Assembly: GCF_910592395.1 (NCBI RefSeq)
Contig: NC_088322.1
Coordinates: 5,577,431-5,641,430, forward strand
Source: Lineus longissimus
Taxonomy: Eukaryota > Nemertea > Pilidiophora > Heteronemertea > Lineidae
DNA length: 64,000 nt
Reading direction: 5' to 3'
Part shown: piece by piece, positions 42,940-54,759 of the stretch
Layout of the letters: every line of letters starts with the position of its first letter
How positions within the stretch are numbered: position 1 is the first letter of the stretch
Notes under the pieces: model-generated
What the model was told of the DNA's origin: nothing
The model's database searches: none
Seen by the model: the letters and a program-made list of their open reading frames with translations, nothing else
Position numbers and translations under genes: made by a program

Positions 42940-44140
42940 CGAAAAATCCAATATCCTATTTTAAGAATCAATCAATTTAACATTTAACATAGGCTGATCC
43001 GTCTGTGATGAGTATCGAACCGACGACCTCCCGGCACTCTAACGACTCTCCCGTTTCTTGGAGTGTGCCAGAATACAACCCAAACAAAACTTACTCGGGT
43101 TATTACATTAATAATTCAAAAATTAATTTCTTCCTGATACAAGTTCATGAAAATAGAATGCCATGAATGTTTGAGGCAGACAGGGATGCTGGGATGACCA
43201 ATTTCAAATATCCAGATACCTTCGTTAAGTGCAATGTTAATCACCACAAACATGTTTTTGAATTTAGTTGTAAGAAAGTGCGGGGGGAGACGCAGTTTCC
43301 CCACGTATATTTCAACAACAAAAATATTGGTATCCTTGGTGCAATATCAGACTTGTTTCACTCAATTAAGGTAGGGCGTTTTATTTTTGAGCCGAGGGAA
43401 GTTAAAATGAACCGTAGTGTGTGATGAGATGAAATCCAAATTTCACAGAAATAATAAGAAACCAAGCCGCAATCTAACTTCATTATGGCAATAGCAATGA
43501 ACATCGAAAGAAGTACATCTGTTAAGAGGTAATTTTGAAATAAAACGATTTCCTCAGAAATTTACGAAAAATAAACTCCCTAAGGTTACCGCATCAATTT
43601 GCCATCGATTTTCTAATTAATTTTTTCTGACATATTGCAGATGAGTCAATACGTACAATGGATTGTGAAGGATTAGTTGGATAATGGCTCGTTTCACTGA
43701 TTTTGAAATTTAAGCAACCTTTCAACAGCTTCACCAATTTCGACAATAACTTCCTAAATACTGATGTTGTTCCCGTCGGATCTCGCAACACATGATGACT
43801 CATGGTATCGTCCACACAACTATTCAAGTCCCACGAGCAGGACAGGTTTTAGGTCACCACCTCAATTAGGGGAAGGCTGGATTCACGTAACTCTTAGATC
43901 ACCTCGCGTCACTCTCTCTCTAACTCACTCTGAAGCCACCTCTCCTGTTTGTCGGAGATCTACACATTCTTGGTTTCAAATCATTTTCACGTTATCGGCA
44001 GGCGAGAACGGACTGCCGTGGGAGTCAAATCCACCAGCTACACGGCGATGGCTCATATGCTTGTGCAAGGACTGCTGCAGAGAAGCGCAGCCGAGGGCAG
44101 TATCACTTTTTCCATGGCCAGAAACACAATATCGCTCGGA
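42940..44140. other. No confident feature
   Basis: An 85-codon ORF at 43167-43424 (plus) is unassigned. The longer frame starting 43764 is mostly out-of-frame sequence leading into the LINE fragment. Confidence 0.3.
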
Positions 44141-44149
44141 GATTGGTTC

Positions 44150-44870
44150 ATACATGTTTTTGACTGCAGGCTGCAACGATGACGAACTGACACTTGTCCG
44201 ATCACTGCTAGCATGGACAAAGCTCAGGGTCCGGGTAAAAAAACACACGCTGTCTGACTCCTTCGATACCAAAATCGGCTCCCCTCAAAGTGAGAGCCTA
44301 TCACCTGTCCTTTTCACCTCTACCTTGCTGCTGCTCTCTCGTCCGTCCGAGAAAGGTCCACAAGACCTAACCCTCCGGTCTCTAGTCTGGGTATGCCACT
44401 CAAAAAGGAGTATGCCGATGATGTTGACTTCCTGGACGAAGGAAAGGAACCCCTGCACCAACTCAAGTCAGTAGCAGCAGAAATACAACAATCTGCTTAT
44501 GAACGAGACAAAGACGGAGTTCAGCCATCTACACAATGCGGAACCCACTGAACAAGATCCACACGGGAAGACTCTCCGCGGCAATGAGAGCTGGCGCAAG
44601 AGTAAGACCCTGGACTCCTTACTGTGCAGCACAGCATACATCACATCTGGCTGCATAAAAGGCAACACCGCATTACAAACACTGCGGAAATTGTGGAACA
44701 GGTGAACTAAGATCCCGATGAAGACAAGACTCCGCCTCTACAAAGCCTACACTCGTATCCATCATGCTCTACAACTGCAGTAACTGAGCCATACCTAATG
44801 TCATGCTAGATAAGCTGGATGCTTGCCACCGCAGACACCTTCGCACCATCACAGGTCACTAGGCGTGAAC
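44150..44870 (+). pseudogene. Non-LTR retrotransposon RT fragment
   Basis: RT pieces in shifting frames: DDELTLVRSLLA, FDTKIGSPQSESLSPVLF (normally GSPQGDSLSPVLF), EYADDVDFLDEGK (catalytic YADD) and, downstream, RLRLYKAYTRIHHAL and KLDACHRRHLRTI. These are C-terminal RT motifs of CR1/I-like LINEs; the clade is uncertain. It ends where the Tx1-like LINE begins. Confidence 0.6.
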
Positions 44871-44879
44871 ACGTACTCT

Positions 44880-45428
44880 CTGCCAGATCGAATGGAAACC
44901 TCTCAAACAGACAGTTCCAACCCACTTGTTTGCAACGCACAACCACATCAACGAGTTGACACGCCCTCAGTTGATACTCCTAAAGACACGGGATTGCCGT
45001 TCACTCTTGACGACTTGAACTCCTCTTACCCGGCCCCTAACGTGTCTGCAAACGCTGCTGAGGATGATCCCACTACTTTGCCGTTTCAGCCACCCTCCGA
45101 AGCGGAAAACACTAGCCCACTTGTTGGCCACTATCATCCAGACCAGGGTGCTGCAAATATTCTGCCATCTCAGCTACGCTCTGATGTGGACATAATCAAC
45201 CAACGTGTTGGCAACGATCTTCCTTATCAGGATGTTCCAAACATTCTGCCGCTTTCGGCCGCGGAGAGCGTGACTAAACCAGATGGATGTGTTTTAAATA
45301 CCCAGCTTCTTTCTGGCGAGGATAGCACGAACCCACTTGTAGGAAACGGTCAACCGAACCAGGACGGCACCATGTCTTACCAGGAACCGGAGTCTGTGCT
45401 TAAGATGATTTTGATCGAGTCTCAGTAG
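44880..45428 (+). pseudogene. Possible ORF1 C-terminal region of the LINE
   Basis: Low-complexity frame with repeated segments of the type NPLVGNGQPNQDG, SPLVGHYHPDQGAAN and NQRVGNDLPYQDVPN, i.e. a degenerate repeat of about 30-35 residues ending DGTMSYQEPESVLKM. No zinc knuckle or RRM is visible. Position just upstream of the endonuclease suggests ORF1. Confidence 0.4.
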
Positions 45429-45689
45429 CCTCGACTGAATTTGATGATAATTCGGGGAAGCTAGAATATTTCACCAATACACAATGTGTCACCATCCTCA
45501 AAAAGTTAAGAAATGTTCGGAAAGTTTACGATCGAGCCCTTGAACTCACGTCTCACGTTCCAAAGCTTGCTAAGTCCCTGAACAGGTATCGAAAGGCAGT
45601 CAAACAGTCTCAGAATGATCAAATAAGAGTCAAACGTGTTATTAGTCATCTCCATTCTCCACCGGCCGAGTAACGCTTTTCCTGTTCCC

Positions 45690-46573
45690 GCGTTGATGTT
45701 TACAAGTCTCATTTGCTTTTCGCTTTACTTAATCGTATTCTCGTTTCTGTCATACAATGTAAATGGCTGCGATGATCAAGGAAAAAGAGATGAAGTGATC
45801 CAGTATTTGAAGAGTACATAGTCCCATATACTGCTACTATCGGAAACACACGCCACTCCCCTGGATGAAGACGGATGGAGTCTTCTCTGGGAAGGCCGCT
45901 GCTTTTTCTCCCATGGCACTGCTGCCTCTGGCGGACAGGCACTTCTCTTCTCGCCAAGGATAAATCCAAAGAATATCACATCCAATGTTTTACCAAATGG
46001 CAGGTGCTCTTATTTTATGCTCCAGTTCGAGGAAGTTAATGTGCACTTAGTCAACGTTCATGTCCAAGCGAAGGGGAAGACCGCATTTCTTTTATAAGAA
46101 AGCTGGACGCCTTTCTGTCGACTTTAGACTAAACTGATTTGATTCTGCTCGGTGGAGATTTTGATTCAACCATAAATCCTATGCTGGATAGAAAGAGTAA
46201 AAAGGATACCGACCTGCCCTCCAGTGTGGCTCTTCGGACCCTTCTTGACAAACATGAATTCATCGACGCCTGGCGCGAAAATCCCAATCTAGTTCAGTAC
46301 ACTTGGAAGAGGAGTGATGCGCCTGATTCTTCGGCGGCAAGGCTTGACAGAGTCTACATAAATGAACCGTTCATTCCTTTCGCCCGGCATTCGTCCATAC
46401 TTCCATCCGTTAGGTCTGATCACAACTCAGTCAAACTGCCTTTTGTATTGTTCGTATCGCAGCCGTTTGATCCGGATGCTGAATGCAGTCTGAAAAGTTC
46501 TATTGAGAGGTTAGAAAACCGGCCGTCACTTTCGGAAGAGGAGGTTACGCTCTTGGCTTTGGAAAGGCAATAG
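45690..46573 (+). pseudogene. LINE apurinic-type endonuclease
   Basis: Motifs: LSYNVNG (start), LLLSETHATPLDEDGW, SGGQALLFSP, HLVNVHVQ, LLGGDFDSTINP, AARLDRVYINEPF and the final SDHNSV. These are the metal-binding and catalytic positions of APE-type LINE endonucleases, which nick the target for primed reverse transcription. Stops near 45820 and 46130 and frameshifts break it. Confidence 0.7.
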
Positions 46574-46608
46574 CTCGAAGAAATAGCGTCGAGAAAAGTC
46601 CGGGATGC

Positions 46609-47830
46609 GTGTATCAGAACCAAGTTTCACACAGCATCACCTCAATACACCCACAGTTTTTCTTTAACTTGGAGCGCAGAAATGGCAGAAAGAGAGCCCT
46701 ATCCTCCTTAGAAATTGAAAATGGTGAATTAAAAACTGATCCTTTGGAGATCAAGAAAACTGCCAAAGCTTTCTACCAGCAGCTCTATACAAAATCTCCT
46801 ACGGATGAAAAGGCACAAGATGTGCTTTTGAAGGATTTGCCTCGTCTCTGCGAACTATCCAAGGATAACCTTGATGCAGATTTTGACCTTTACGAATTCA
46901 CTCGAGCAGTAAAAGATCGTCCACGGAACAAAACGCCTGGAATAGATGGCCTTCCATTTGAGTTCTGGGACACCCTGGGCAGAGACATGTACAAGGTCTT
47001 CTGCTACTCGGTTGAAAATAATGAACTCCCGAAGTCTTGTAGTAGATCTGTCATTACCCTCTTGCCCCAATCTGGCAACCTTGGTCTCATCAAAATCTGG
47101 CGCACAGTCTCTCTCTGCTGTGTTCAGATTACAAACTCTTCATTAAAATGCTTTCAAATAGATTAAGGCAATCATTAGCTGAAGTAATCCATCCGGACCA
47201 GACGTAAACGATTCCAAATCGAACCATATATATTAATCTCTCTTTAATTTGGAACTCTATTAACCTCGCTAATGATAAGGACATTCCTTTTGCAATAATA
47301 GCCCCTTGATCAGGAGAAAGCTTTCGACCGTGTCGATCACGATTGGCTTCTCAGGTGTCCTCTCAGCGCTAGGGTACGGCAAGAAGTTTATAACTTTCGT
47401 CAAGTTTATCTATAGCCATCCTGAGTGTCTTCTCAAACTGAATGGGGAGCACACCTGTCCTTTCAAATTCGGGAGGGGTAATCGTCAGGGTTGCCCTTGT
47501 TCAGGTTCACTCTATGCTATATGTAAAGAGCCGCTTCTTCATTACATAAGGGTTAATCCTAATATATGTTTTTTTCCGTTGTAGGGAAAAGCTTTCAAAA
47601 GCTGTCTGGCTACGTTGATGATATTAATGCTTTCATAGTCAGAAACTCTGAGTTCACCGCCCTGTCACGTTGCCTTGATCTCTTTGAGCTTGCATCATCC
47701 GCAAAAATCAATATGGTAAAATCAAAGGGTCTGTGGTGTGGGGCCTTGAAGGATAGAATGGACACGCCACTCAACCTCTCGTGGACTAGTGATGGTTTAA
47801 AAATGTCTTCGTATCCGCCTTGGGAATAGT
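46609..47830 (+). pseudogene. LINE reverse transcriptase
   Basis: Has FFNLERRNGRKRALSSLEIE, ELKTDPLEIKKTAKAFYQQL, NKTPGIDGLPFEFWDTLG, QEKAFDRVDHDWLL (first Asp), FKFGRGNRQGCPCSGSLYAI and SGYVDDINAFIV (catalytic VDD, usually ADD), followed by FELASSAKINMVKSKGLW. Frameshifts occur near 47160-47300 and 47540. The N-K-x-P-G-x-D-G-L and R-Q-G-C-P-x-S motifs are typical of L1/Tx1 RTs. Confidence 0.75.
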
Positions 47831-48109
47831 GCGACATTTGAAAACCAGAGCTGAGAGAATACCTTGCAATCTGTCATGCGCATAATTATCTTCCTGTTCC
47901 TTTCTCTGAAGGGCAGAGTCCTAGCCATCAATTGTCTGGCAGCTGCAAGGCTGTGGCATAAGTTTCATATTTTTTCACCTCCCAAAAACTCGTCTCTGAC
48001 ATTCAGGCTGTTTTCACCAACTCATTTAGGCATGGTAAGCGTCACTGGGTCAAACAAAGCCTTCTATCACTGCACACATATGATGGTGGCCTCGGCCAGG
48101 TTGGTGTAG

Positions 48110-49262
48110 CGTCCAAAATGGCGTCGTTCCGACTAGCTTTCTTCAAACACATGTTTTCGGGGAGGCAGACTATCCTGCTTTTGGATTGTACCGATACATT
48201 TTCAGAGACTATCGGGCGTTGAACTACGACATTCAGTGGTTCATGTGTGATCTACCGATGGAGTGTTGGCCTCCGTCCACCAAACTGTATCAGTACATGA
48301 GGGATTGCATCACTTCCCAAGCCGTTTTAACCATCCTTAGCACTGTTGACACAGGGTATCAAGTTCTGTCAGAAATAATCTTTTTCAACCCGACCCTCCT
48401 GTCAGGTTACACCCCCACAAATTCTATCCTAAGTCTCACTCACATTTCCACCACTGCTGGTCTTTTCAAACCAGATGGTTCCCTCAAAGCCGTGGAAGAA
48501 ATCCATCAACTTGCAAGCAACCACTCTCTTCGCCTATTGGAAAAGGAGCACCACGTACTACTCAGTGCTATTCCCGAAACTTGGCTCGAAGAAATTTGGT
48601 CCCCGGAGTCCTCTCCATTGGGCCAGTAAACCTGCACGCCCCTCAGTGTCCTTCATCCACTCGATACATAAAAGTGCTTTCGGATTCAGGACCTGGCCAC
48701 CAAAAAATTCTACAACACTTTTTGTAGGACCCACTGCTCCAAAACACACGCCAACCCTCCTGGATGCAAGTGGAAGAATTCTCTCTTGTCGGCAAATTAT
48801 CAGAGGTTTTCGGCTTTTTACACTTCTCCCATTCAAAAAGAACATAGGGACGTGCAATGGCGAATTTCTCATGGTGCCACAGCCAACCAAGTATTCCGCT
48901 ACGATACTGGCTTTGCCCGAACTCTAGACTATCGTTTCTGCTCTGCTTCCGATGATCCAAAGCACACATTCTTGGAGTGCCCCTCCACCAGTAATCTTTG
49001 TGCACTTGTGATTCGACCCGCTAGTGGTCTTGACACAGACTATGCATTTTTTCCAGAAGATTACGTATTTCTATTGTCACCAAACACAACTGTTAGGAAG
49101 CAGCTAAATCTCATCTTTGTTTTGTCCAAATCAGCAACCCACAAAGCCCTTTCGAATAAAAGCGTTGGCTCCGGCCCACTGACTCCCTGTTACTATTCAA
49201 ATCATATCTCAGAAAGATCATCCAAACTGACTTTAAGTTCTACCGTCTCACAAATAATTTAA
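48110..49262 (+). pseudogene. LINE C-terminal region with zinc-binding motif
   Basis: Segments RYIFRDYRALNYDIQWFMCD, KSINLQATTLF..W, VQWRISHGATANQVFRYDTG, DYRFCSASDDPKHTFLECPS. The last is a degenerate C-x-x-C-x(n)-H-T-F-L-E-C-P motif used for RNA binding in Tx1-like LINEs. Two frames overlap, with a shift near 48630. Confidence 0.6.
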
Positions 49263-49309
49263 ACACGTTTCTAATATTTTGGTGTCACACCGATGCCTTC
49301 TGAGACATC

Positions 49310-49598
49310 GATGGAGAAGACAGTCTTTAAAGTCATAACGTAGTTTCAAACTAGTGAGCTAGTCTTCCGCTTAGAAGCAGGGTAGGTCCCAGCTTCCAGC
49401 CAGGAAGGGCGACACCTTTGTATCTCTCGTTTTCCCGACATACATTAAAAGATTCGCCTTCCATCGTAAGATTCATTTCTCATTACTTAGTATCAGGCCA
49501 ACCGCTGGTGACCTAGCATTTTTATTGGGTTGGTGTCATTCTCATTTTCACTTTCCCTTAGAGTTGCTTAGCTGCTCAATAATTTTGTCCCTAATCTA
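49310..49598. other. LINE 3' flank, no recognised feature
   Basis: Contains no simple-repeat tail; leads to the pogo-type element. Confidence 0.3.
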
Positions 49599-49753
49599 CA
49601 GTAAACTCGCATATACCCCGCCGTCAAAGCCAACGCGATTCCGAAATTTTCTCAGTCCAGCAAAATTGTCAATTTTTACTCCAACAATAGCGGGTTCGAG
49701 ACGGGGCAGCAATCACCGTTCGACTGGGAAAATAGACGTAATTTGGTCAAAAT

Positions 49754-49943
49754 TGTGACCCGTTCTAGCAAAATCAGTCGCATGTCGCACATAGGATGAG
49801 CCGAGATGACACCAGGAGATAATAGAAGAAATTGATGTCCTCAGATTTCACATAAGGCAGACAATAGTGAAATGAACAAACAGTCCATCTCAATCTGCCA
49901 AGCTCAGAGCGACATGTGACTGGTTTTGCTGGAACGGGTCACA
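49754..49943 (-). mobile_element. 190-bp MITE, copy M2
   Basis: Ends TGTGACCCGTTCTAGC and GCTGGAACGGGTCACA. The reverse complement matches copy M1 at 51412. The related pogo copy at 27.4 kb lacks it, showing the empty site. Confidence 0.75.
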
Positions 49944-50236
49944 TTTGTTCTAACTATTCCCGCACAATAGTAGCAGGATAATGATGACTCAATAGTACCT
50001 AAAATTGACTGAGTCTTGTATCAAGCGTTTGTCCGATCAGAATTTTATATCTTGTTTCATGTGAAGTATTGGTAAATATGAAATTTTCGCTCTTGTGCTC
50101 AGTATTATTTTGCTGTTCCTGAGCCGTTGTTCATATACATGTATGGCCACGATGACAGATGATGAAGATGGTGAAGGTGGTAATGCTGACATCGATTTGC
50201 ATTCCGAGCCCAAAAGATTTGATATTTAGATGATTA

Positions 50237-50912
50237 AGCCCGTAGCACACTGGCCACCAACTTGCGGCGTTCACAGGCGTTTTTTGCCGCAAGAGTCCTG
50301 AACGCCTGAAAAATCCCTAGTCTGCTACGAACGGCGTCGGCGAACGCAACTTGCCGCCACTTGCCGCAACTAAACGCCAAATATCTAACATGTTTGATTT
50401 TTGACGCGTGTCGCCGCGTTTGAACGCAAGAAGAAGCCAGGTGTGCTACGGATTGCCGCCTGAATTGGCGTCGGCGTCGACTGGAACAGCCTACCTGAAG
50501 CCACAGTGACGGCCGAGAACACCGACGCCTTCAGGAAGATGCTCACCACTTAGACCAGCGCTGATTTTAACTATTTTACCTTGCACGACCTTACATTTTT
50601 ATCAACTTTTACCATTCACCAACCAAGCTTTTATCTGTTCAACATACGCCTGGGACTAATGGTCTGCTTAGACTGAAACCCAGTATTGGAAGAAGAAGAA
50701 GAAGAAGGCGGCGAGGCTATGGCCAATCAGTATGCGTCTTGATGTCACATGATTTCAAAATGGCAGCCTAAAGTGGCGGAAAAGACGCTGCTGGACGCCG
50801 ATTCTGGGCAGGTGTGCTCTGACCGGGATCCACTGGCCGCCAACTTCGGCGTCGAGAGGCGTCAGCTGAACGCTTCTTGTCGCCAAAGTTGGCGGCTAGT
50901 GTGCTGCGGGCT
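50237..50912. mobile_element. Harbinger-type MITE with nested LINE tail
   Basis: Inverted ends AGCCCGTAGCACACTGGCCA and, complemented, AGCCCGCAGCACACTAGCCG. TTA duplication at 50234-50236 and 50913-50915. Repeats of GGCGTCGGCG-type sequence lie inside. Non-coding apart from an inserted LINE 3' end. Confidence 0.75.
50474..50710 (+). repeat. 5'-truncated LINE 3' end
   Basis: Encodes WNSLPEATVTAENTDAFRKM and a stop, the common last motif of CR1/jockey-type RT ORFs (W-N-x-L-P), then a short 3' UTR and a (GAA)n-like tail at 50693-50709. Inserted into the MITE. Confidence 0.65.
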
Positions 50913-51411
50913 TTAGGCCTACATTCAGGCCCACCTTTTAGGACATGCGTATGCGAGGACACCGTCACAAAACGCGCGCCAATATCGAATCCATCCACGG
51001 GCATTTTGCGATTGGTCAGCAAATGAAGAAGACTTCAGAAATACGTATGAGGAGCTCCCAACCTTGAATGGGCGACGGTCTGATGCAGACGGACCAGTCA
51101 TTCAGGGAATACAAGTATCGTCAGGGAAAACACAATGTTTCCTGTTATAGGCCTACCAATATGAAAAGGACATGACTTCTCGATATTGCAAAGTGGCTCA
51201 CAACAATCCCCTGTCATTGTTGTCCAATTGTCATGAATAGGGGATTACCCATGTATTTCCTATAAACCACTTCCTTCTGATCTCATGAAACTGATCCTGC
51301 CTGAGGACATCGTTCATTTGGATAATTGACACAATCGACTGCTTATAATTCAAGCAGCCTAGTTTTGGGTGACGGAAAACATGAACAACTTTGATGTCAT
51401 AAAACCCCATA

Positions 51412-51601
51412 TGTGACCCGTCACAGCAAAATCAGGCGCATGTCGCTCTGAGCTTGGCAGGTTGAGACGATCTGTTTGTTCATTTCTCTATTGTCTGCCT
51501 TTTGTGAAATATGAGCTCATCAATTTCTTCCATTATCTCCTGGTGTCATTTAGACTCATCTTCTGTGCGACGTGCGCCTGGTTTTGCTGTGAAGGGTCAC
51601 A
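51412..51601 (+). mobile_element. 190-bp MITE, copy M1
   Basis: TGTGACCCGTCACAGCAAAA ... TTTTGCTGTGAAGGGTCACA with TA on both sides (51410-51411 and 51602-51603). Same length as M2, opposite orientation. Likely Tc1/mariner-derived. Confidence 0.8.
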
Positions 51602-52102
51602 TATAAAGTCGCCGCTTCGCTTCGCTTCATGCATGCCTTTGTCTATTATGTCACACAAAATGCACACCCACTTTAAAAGAAACAAGAAACATTTTTGGTT
51701 AATGGTTTTATAATTCTGGCTCTTCGTTAAAAAAATGCAAATTCTCATGGTCACTAACCTGATGATCTTCAACCCAATTGTCACATTGTTTCAAGAACCT
51801 TTGTAGTCACAGTCATAGACAATTTTGAAAAATTGAGTTCGCTACAAAGCGTCGAAAGCTTCTCATTAGCTGGGTTTGCATAGGACTTGGTTGGAGGGAG
51901 GGAGTCTTGGGGAAAACACCTTTGTAAAGAAAGAGTTCAGCTCAAAGGGGCATTTTTACGTGACGGGGGGGGGGGGGAGGGTTATTTTACTTTGGGCGGC
52001 AATTTTCTGGGGGGCAATTGTCGGGCGGCAATTGACCGGGGGCGGGGGGGGGGGGGTTGTCAGGGGGAAATTTGTCATAGAACCCCTCTGGATATTAGCA
52101 TC

Positions 52103-52404
52103 ATGAAAGCTTTTAAATGCCAACAAGCCTGGAAAATCGGTCACACCGAGGATGATTGGGAAAGTCCCCAAATCGAACTTCGAGAGGTCGAGAAAATGAT
52201 CAGCTTGTCTTGGGAGAGGAGATGATCAGTTGAGGATCAGTAATTATGCTGTGCGTTCTTTTGGAGCAGGAGGTAGCCGTCTGCTCAATTATTGACGACA
52301 ATGAAGGTTAACAAGTAGAACTTGGACAATTACCTGAAATTGAACAGAGTGACAAGGAAGGTAATTTACAGCTTTTACATGAAGAGCCAGATTATCAAGA
52401 ATAA
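52103..52404 (+). pseudogene. Pogo-type transposase C-terminal remnant (A3)
   Basis: MKAFKCQQAWKIGHTEDDWE, SPQIELREVEKMISLSWER, then in shifted frame the acidic tail (QLPEIEQSDKEG). Aligns with the better copy at 30722-31136. The G-rich stretch 51966-52060 just upstream interrupts the frame. Confidence 0.6.
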
Positions 52405-52881
52405 ACAAGATTGTCCTTTGCTTCATCAGACAAAATGTATCCGTATCCCGGTGAAAGGAATGGCAAGTTGCCATTGAAATAATGCATCTGTCTTCCCTTC
52501 ATTTAACGCAGCAACATTTCATCCATCGTAAGCATTCAACGGTTGCAACGCACTACTCACTTCTAAGGGCAGCTTTGATTTTGCGTTTTGAGTGTTGCAG
52601 GATTTTAGACAAACATGGATAGTCCAATAACCCAATGTTCTGAAGCTTTGACAACACATGTACAATGTAATATGTTTCAAGATTGTTCGCAAACGCCAGG
52701 TAACCTCCAGGACTGACATAACTGAGTATCCCGTAACGCGTAGGTCGCTTAATGGTTCGTGTCATCAATGTCAATGTTGGAGTAAAATAGACATCGTCGC
52801 TATTGTTAGAGTAAAAACTGACAACTTCGCTGGACTTAAAACATTTCCGAATCGCGTTGGCTTTGACGGCGGGGTACTGTA

Positions 52882-54575
52882 TGTTGCAATTCTATCAGTA
52901 CTCACTTATATAATGCATCATCTCGCTTTCTATTTTTCAGGAAAGAAGACGGTCTCTCGGGCTGCTTGTCTTTTAACCGGCCGTGACCCCAATTGAATCC
53001 ATCCTAACAATAGCAATAACATTTTCAGGTCCCACAGTTCTTTCACATTTTTCTCTTTTTCATTGATGGCTTTTTGCCACTGCCCTGATTGGATCAGATC
53101 TACCTGATCGGCACTCTTTCATTTTCTAACAACTTTAACTCACCCATATAATACCGGAAGGGGTGAGTAGTACACACCAACTAAATTTTTATTTCACCCT
53201 TGAACTATCCAGATCAAATACCTATTAATATTATCAGTGCAGTGCCCTGGTAAGCGCGCAGCGCCTTTAAGTTGGGGGGAAACCCCCCAAACCCCCTGGT
53301 TGGGAACCTGCTATAGTTCCTTCCGCCAATTTTTTGTTTTGATAGACAGTTTTCTCCGTGTATCTCTTTAGCAGTAACTCAACTCCATCATCATCAATAG
53401 CCGGCAATGAAATGGAAAATGTCCCCCCCCCCGAAAGGTGTCCGGACTAGATAGTCTGGCACTCTGGCAGATTCTAATGTAAAGTGCAAGCTCTATTGAA
53501 CTCGCCCAACTGTCGACATGGAGAGCCCCCCCCCACCCCCATCCTTCTGACATGTTTTAGCTGGTGCATTGGGGGAAAGGCCCCTCAACCCCCCTATTGG
53601 CCTCTCAATAAGTCCTTCTGAGCTGCTTACCCCGGGGGCTTGAGTGTAACCTCCAAACCTTCATGATAGTGGTGCAGTCATTTGACACGTTTAACCCAGA
53701 GCGAGGAAGAGGTACTCCTTTGATGGTACCCTAACTGCAACCCTCAACCACCATTACCCTTCCTTTTCACTGGCATGATATTGGCAAGACTGCCAAGAGG
53801 TGGTACTGGTGGCTTCCTTGAGACAATTGCATGTGGTTGTACCTGGGCAACCAATTCAAGGGGCCAGGGATCAGGTTTTTCCCCCACCAACGTGTTGCCG
53901 AATGGTTAATGCATAAAAAATTGGTTGGAAAGGGTTTTTGCAGGCCAAGAGACTGGAAGACCCTTGACTCTTGAGGAACACCAGACTGATGAACAAAGAA
54001 CCTGAGGAACATAGAACCCTCTTCATACCTGGGATCATAAAAAGCCTGCTAGCGAATATTAATTATTCTTTAGAAAAAACACAGAAGATCTGCAAAACCA
54101 ATGGTAGGCCTTCCCCATAAAAGCATACATTCCTCCTTGAGGTGTCTTCGGATCCAACCACGGCCCATTTGGTATTCGTTCAAAAGGTTTATTGAAATCT
54201 CAAAATAATTTTTTTTTCTCGAAACGCCTGCCCGTCTTTTGCTTCATTATTTCGGGATTATATCCATTTTAAGCATCTTTTGGATATTATTACTGAAGTA
54301 TCAAAAATCAAAACACATATGTTGGGGGGTAAACCCCCTGAAATTGAAGTGTGATTAAAAAACAGTGTGAATATTCATGTGGTTCTCTCTCGGAGCTCAG
54401 AATAGTCGAGTTGTTTCATTCGCGCGCGTTTATCTCTTCTGGCGGCCATTTTAAGTCAAATTTAAGCCATTTGAAACGAATCCGTGGACTTGAGAAAAAT
54501 TGTTTACATTGGATACGTCGTATGCACGTTAACCATAGTAGCGCTTCGAAGGCTTTTCTGCTGCGCGCTTATTAT
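52882..54575. other. No recognisable feature
   Basis: Unassigned sequence with several C-rich runs (e.g. 53425-53433, 53527-53541). No supported gene. Confidence 0.3.
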
Positions 54576-54580
54576 TATTT

Positions 54581-54755
<175 letters not shown>

Positions 54756-54759
54756 ATTG

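Larger units (their letters stand above)
44880..49300 (+). mobile_element. Tx1-like (L1 group) LINE, decayed
   Basis: In order: a Pro/Asn-rich ORF1-like frame (to 45428), apurinic-type endonuclease (45690-46573), RT (46609-47830) and a C-terminal domain with a C-C-H-C motif (48110-49262). No poly-A tail or target duplication was identified. The domain order and the C-terminal HTFLECP motif fit the Tx1 branch. Confidence 0.65.
49599..52879 (+). mobile_element. Pogo-type element A3, complete ends, 3281 bp
   Basis: Left terminus CAGTAAACTCGCATATACCC; right terminus, read inward, CAGTACCCCGCCGTCAAAGC. The arms share about 75 bp including CCCCGCCGTCAAAGCCAACG and TTTTTACTC. TA duplications sit at 49597-49598 and 52880-52881. 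The right arm lacks about 12 bp present in the left, apparently a deletion between short TA-containing repeats. Contents: two copies of one 190-bp MITE, a Harbinger-type MITE that itself holds a LINE tail, and a transposase remnant. Defining copy of the A family. Confidence 0.8.

Noticed and set aside
43764-44474. 236-codon ORF as a host protein
   Set aside because: The C-terminal half is an out-of-frame LINE RT (GSPQ...SLSPVLF, with YADD in another frame); the N-terminal half has no family.
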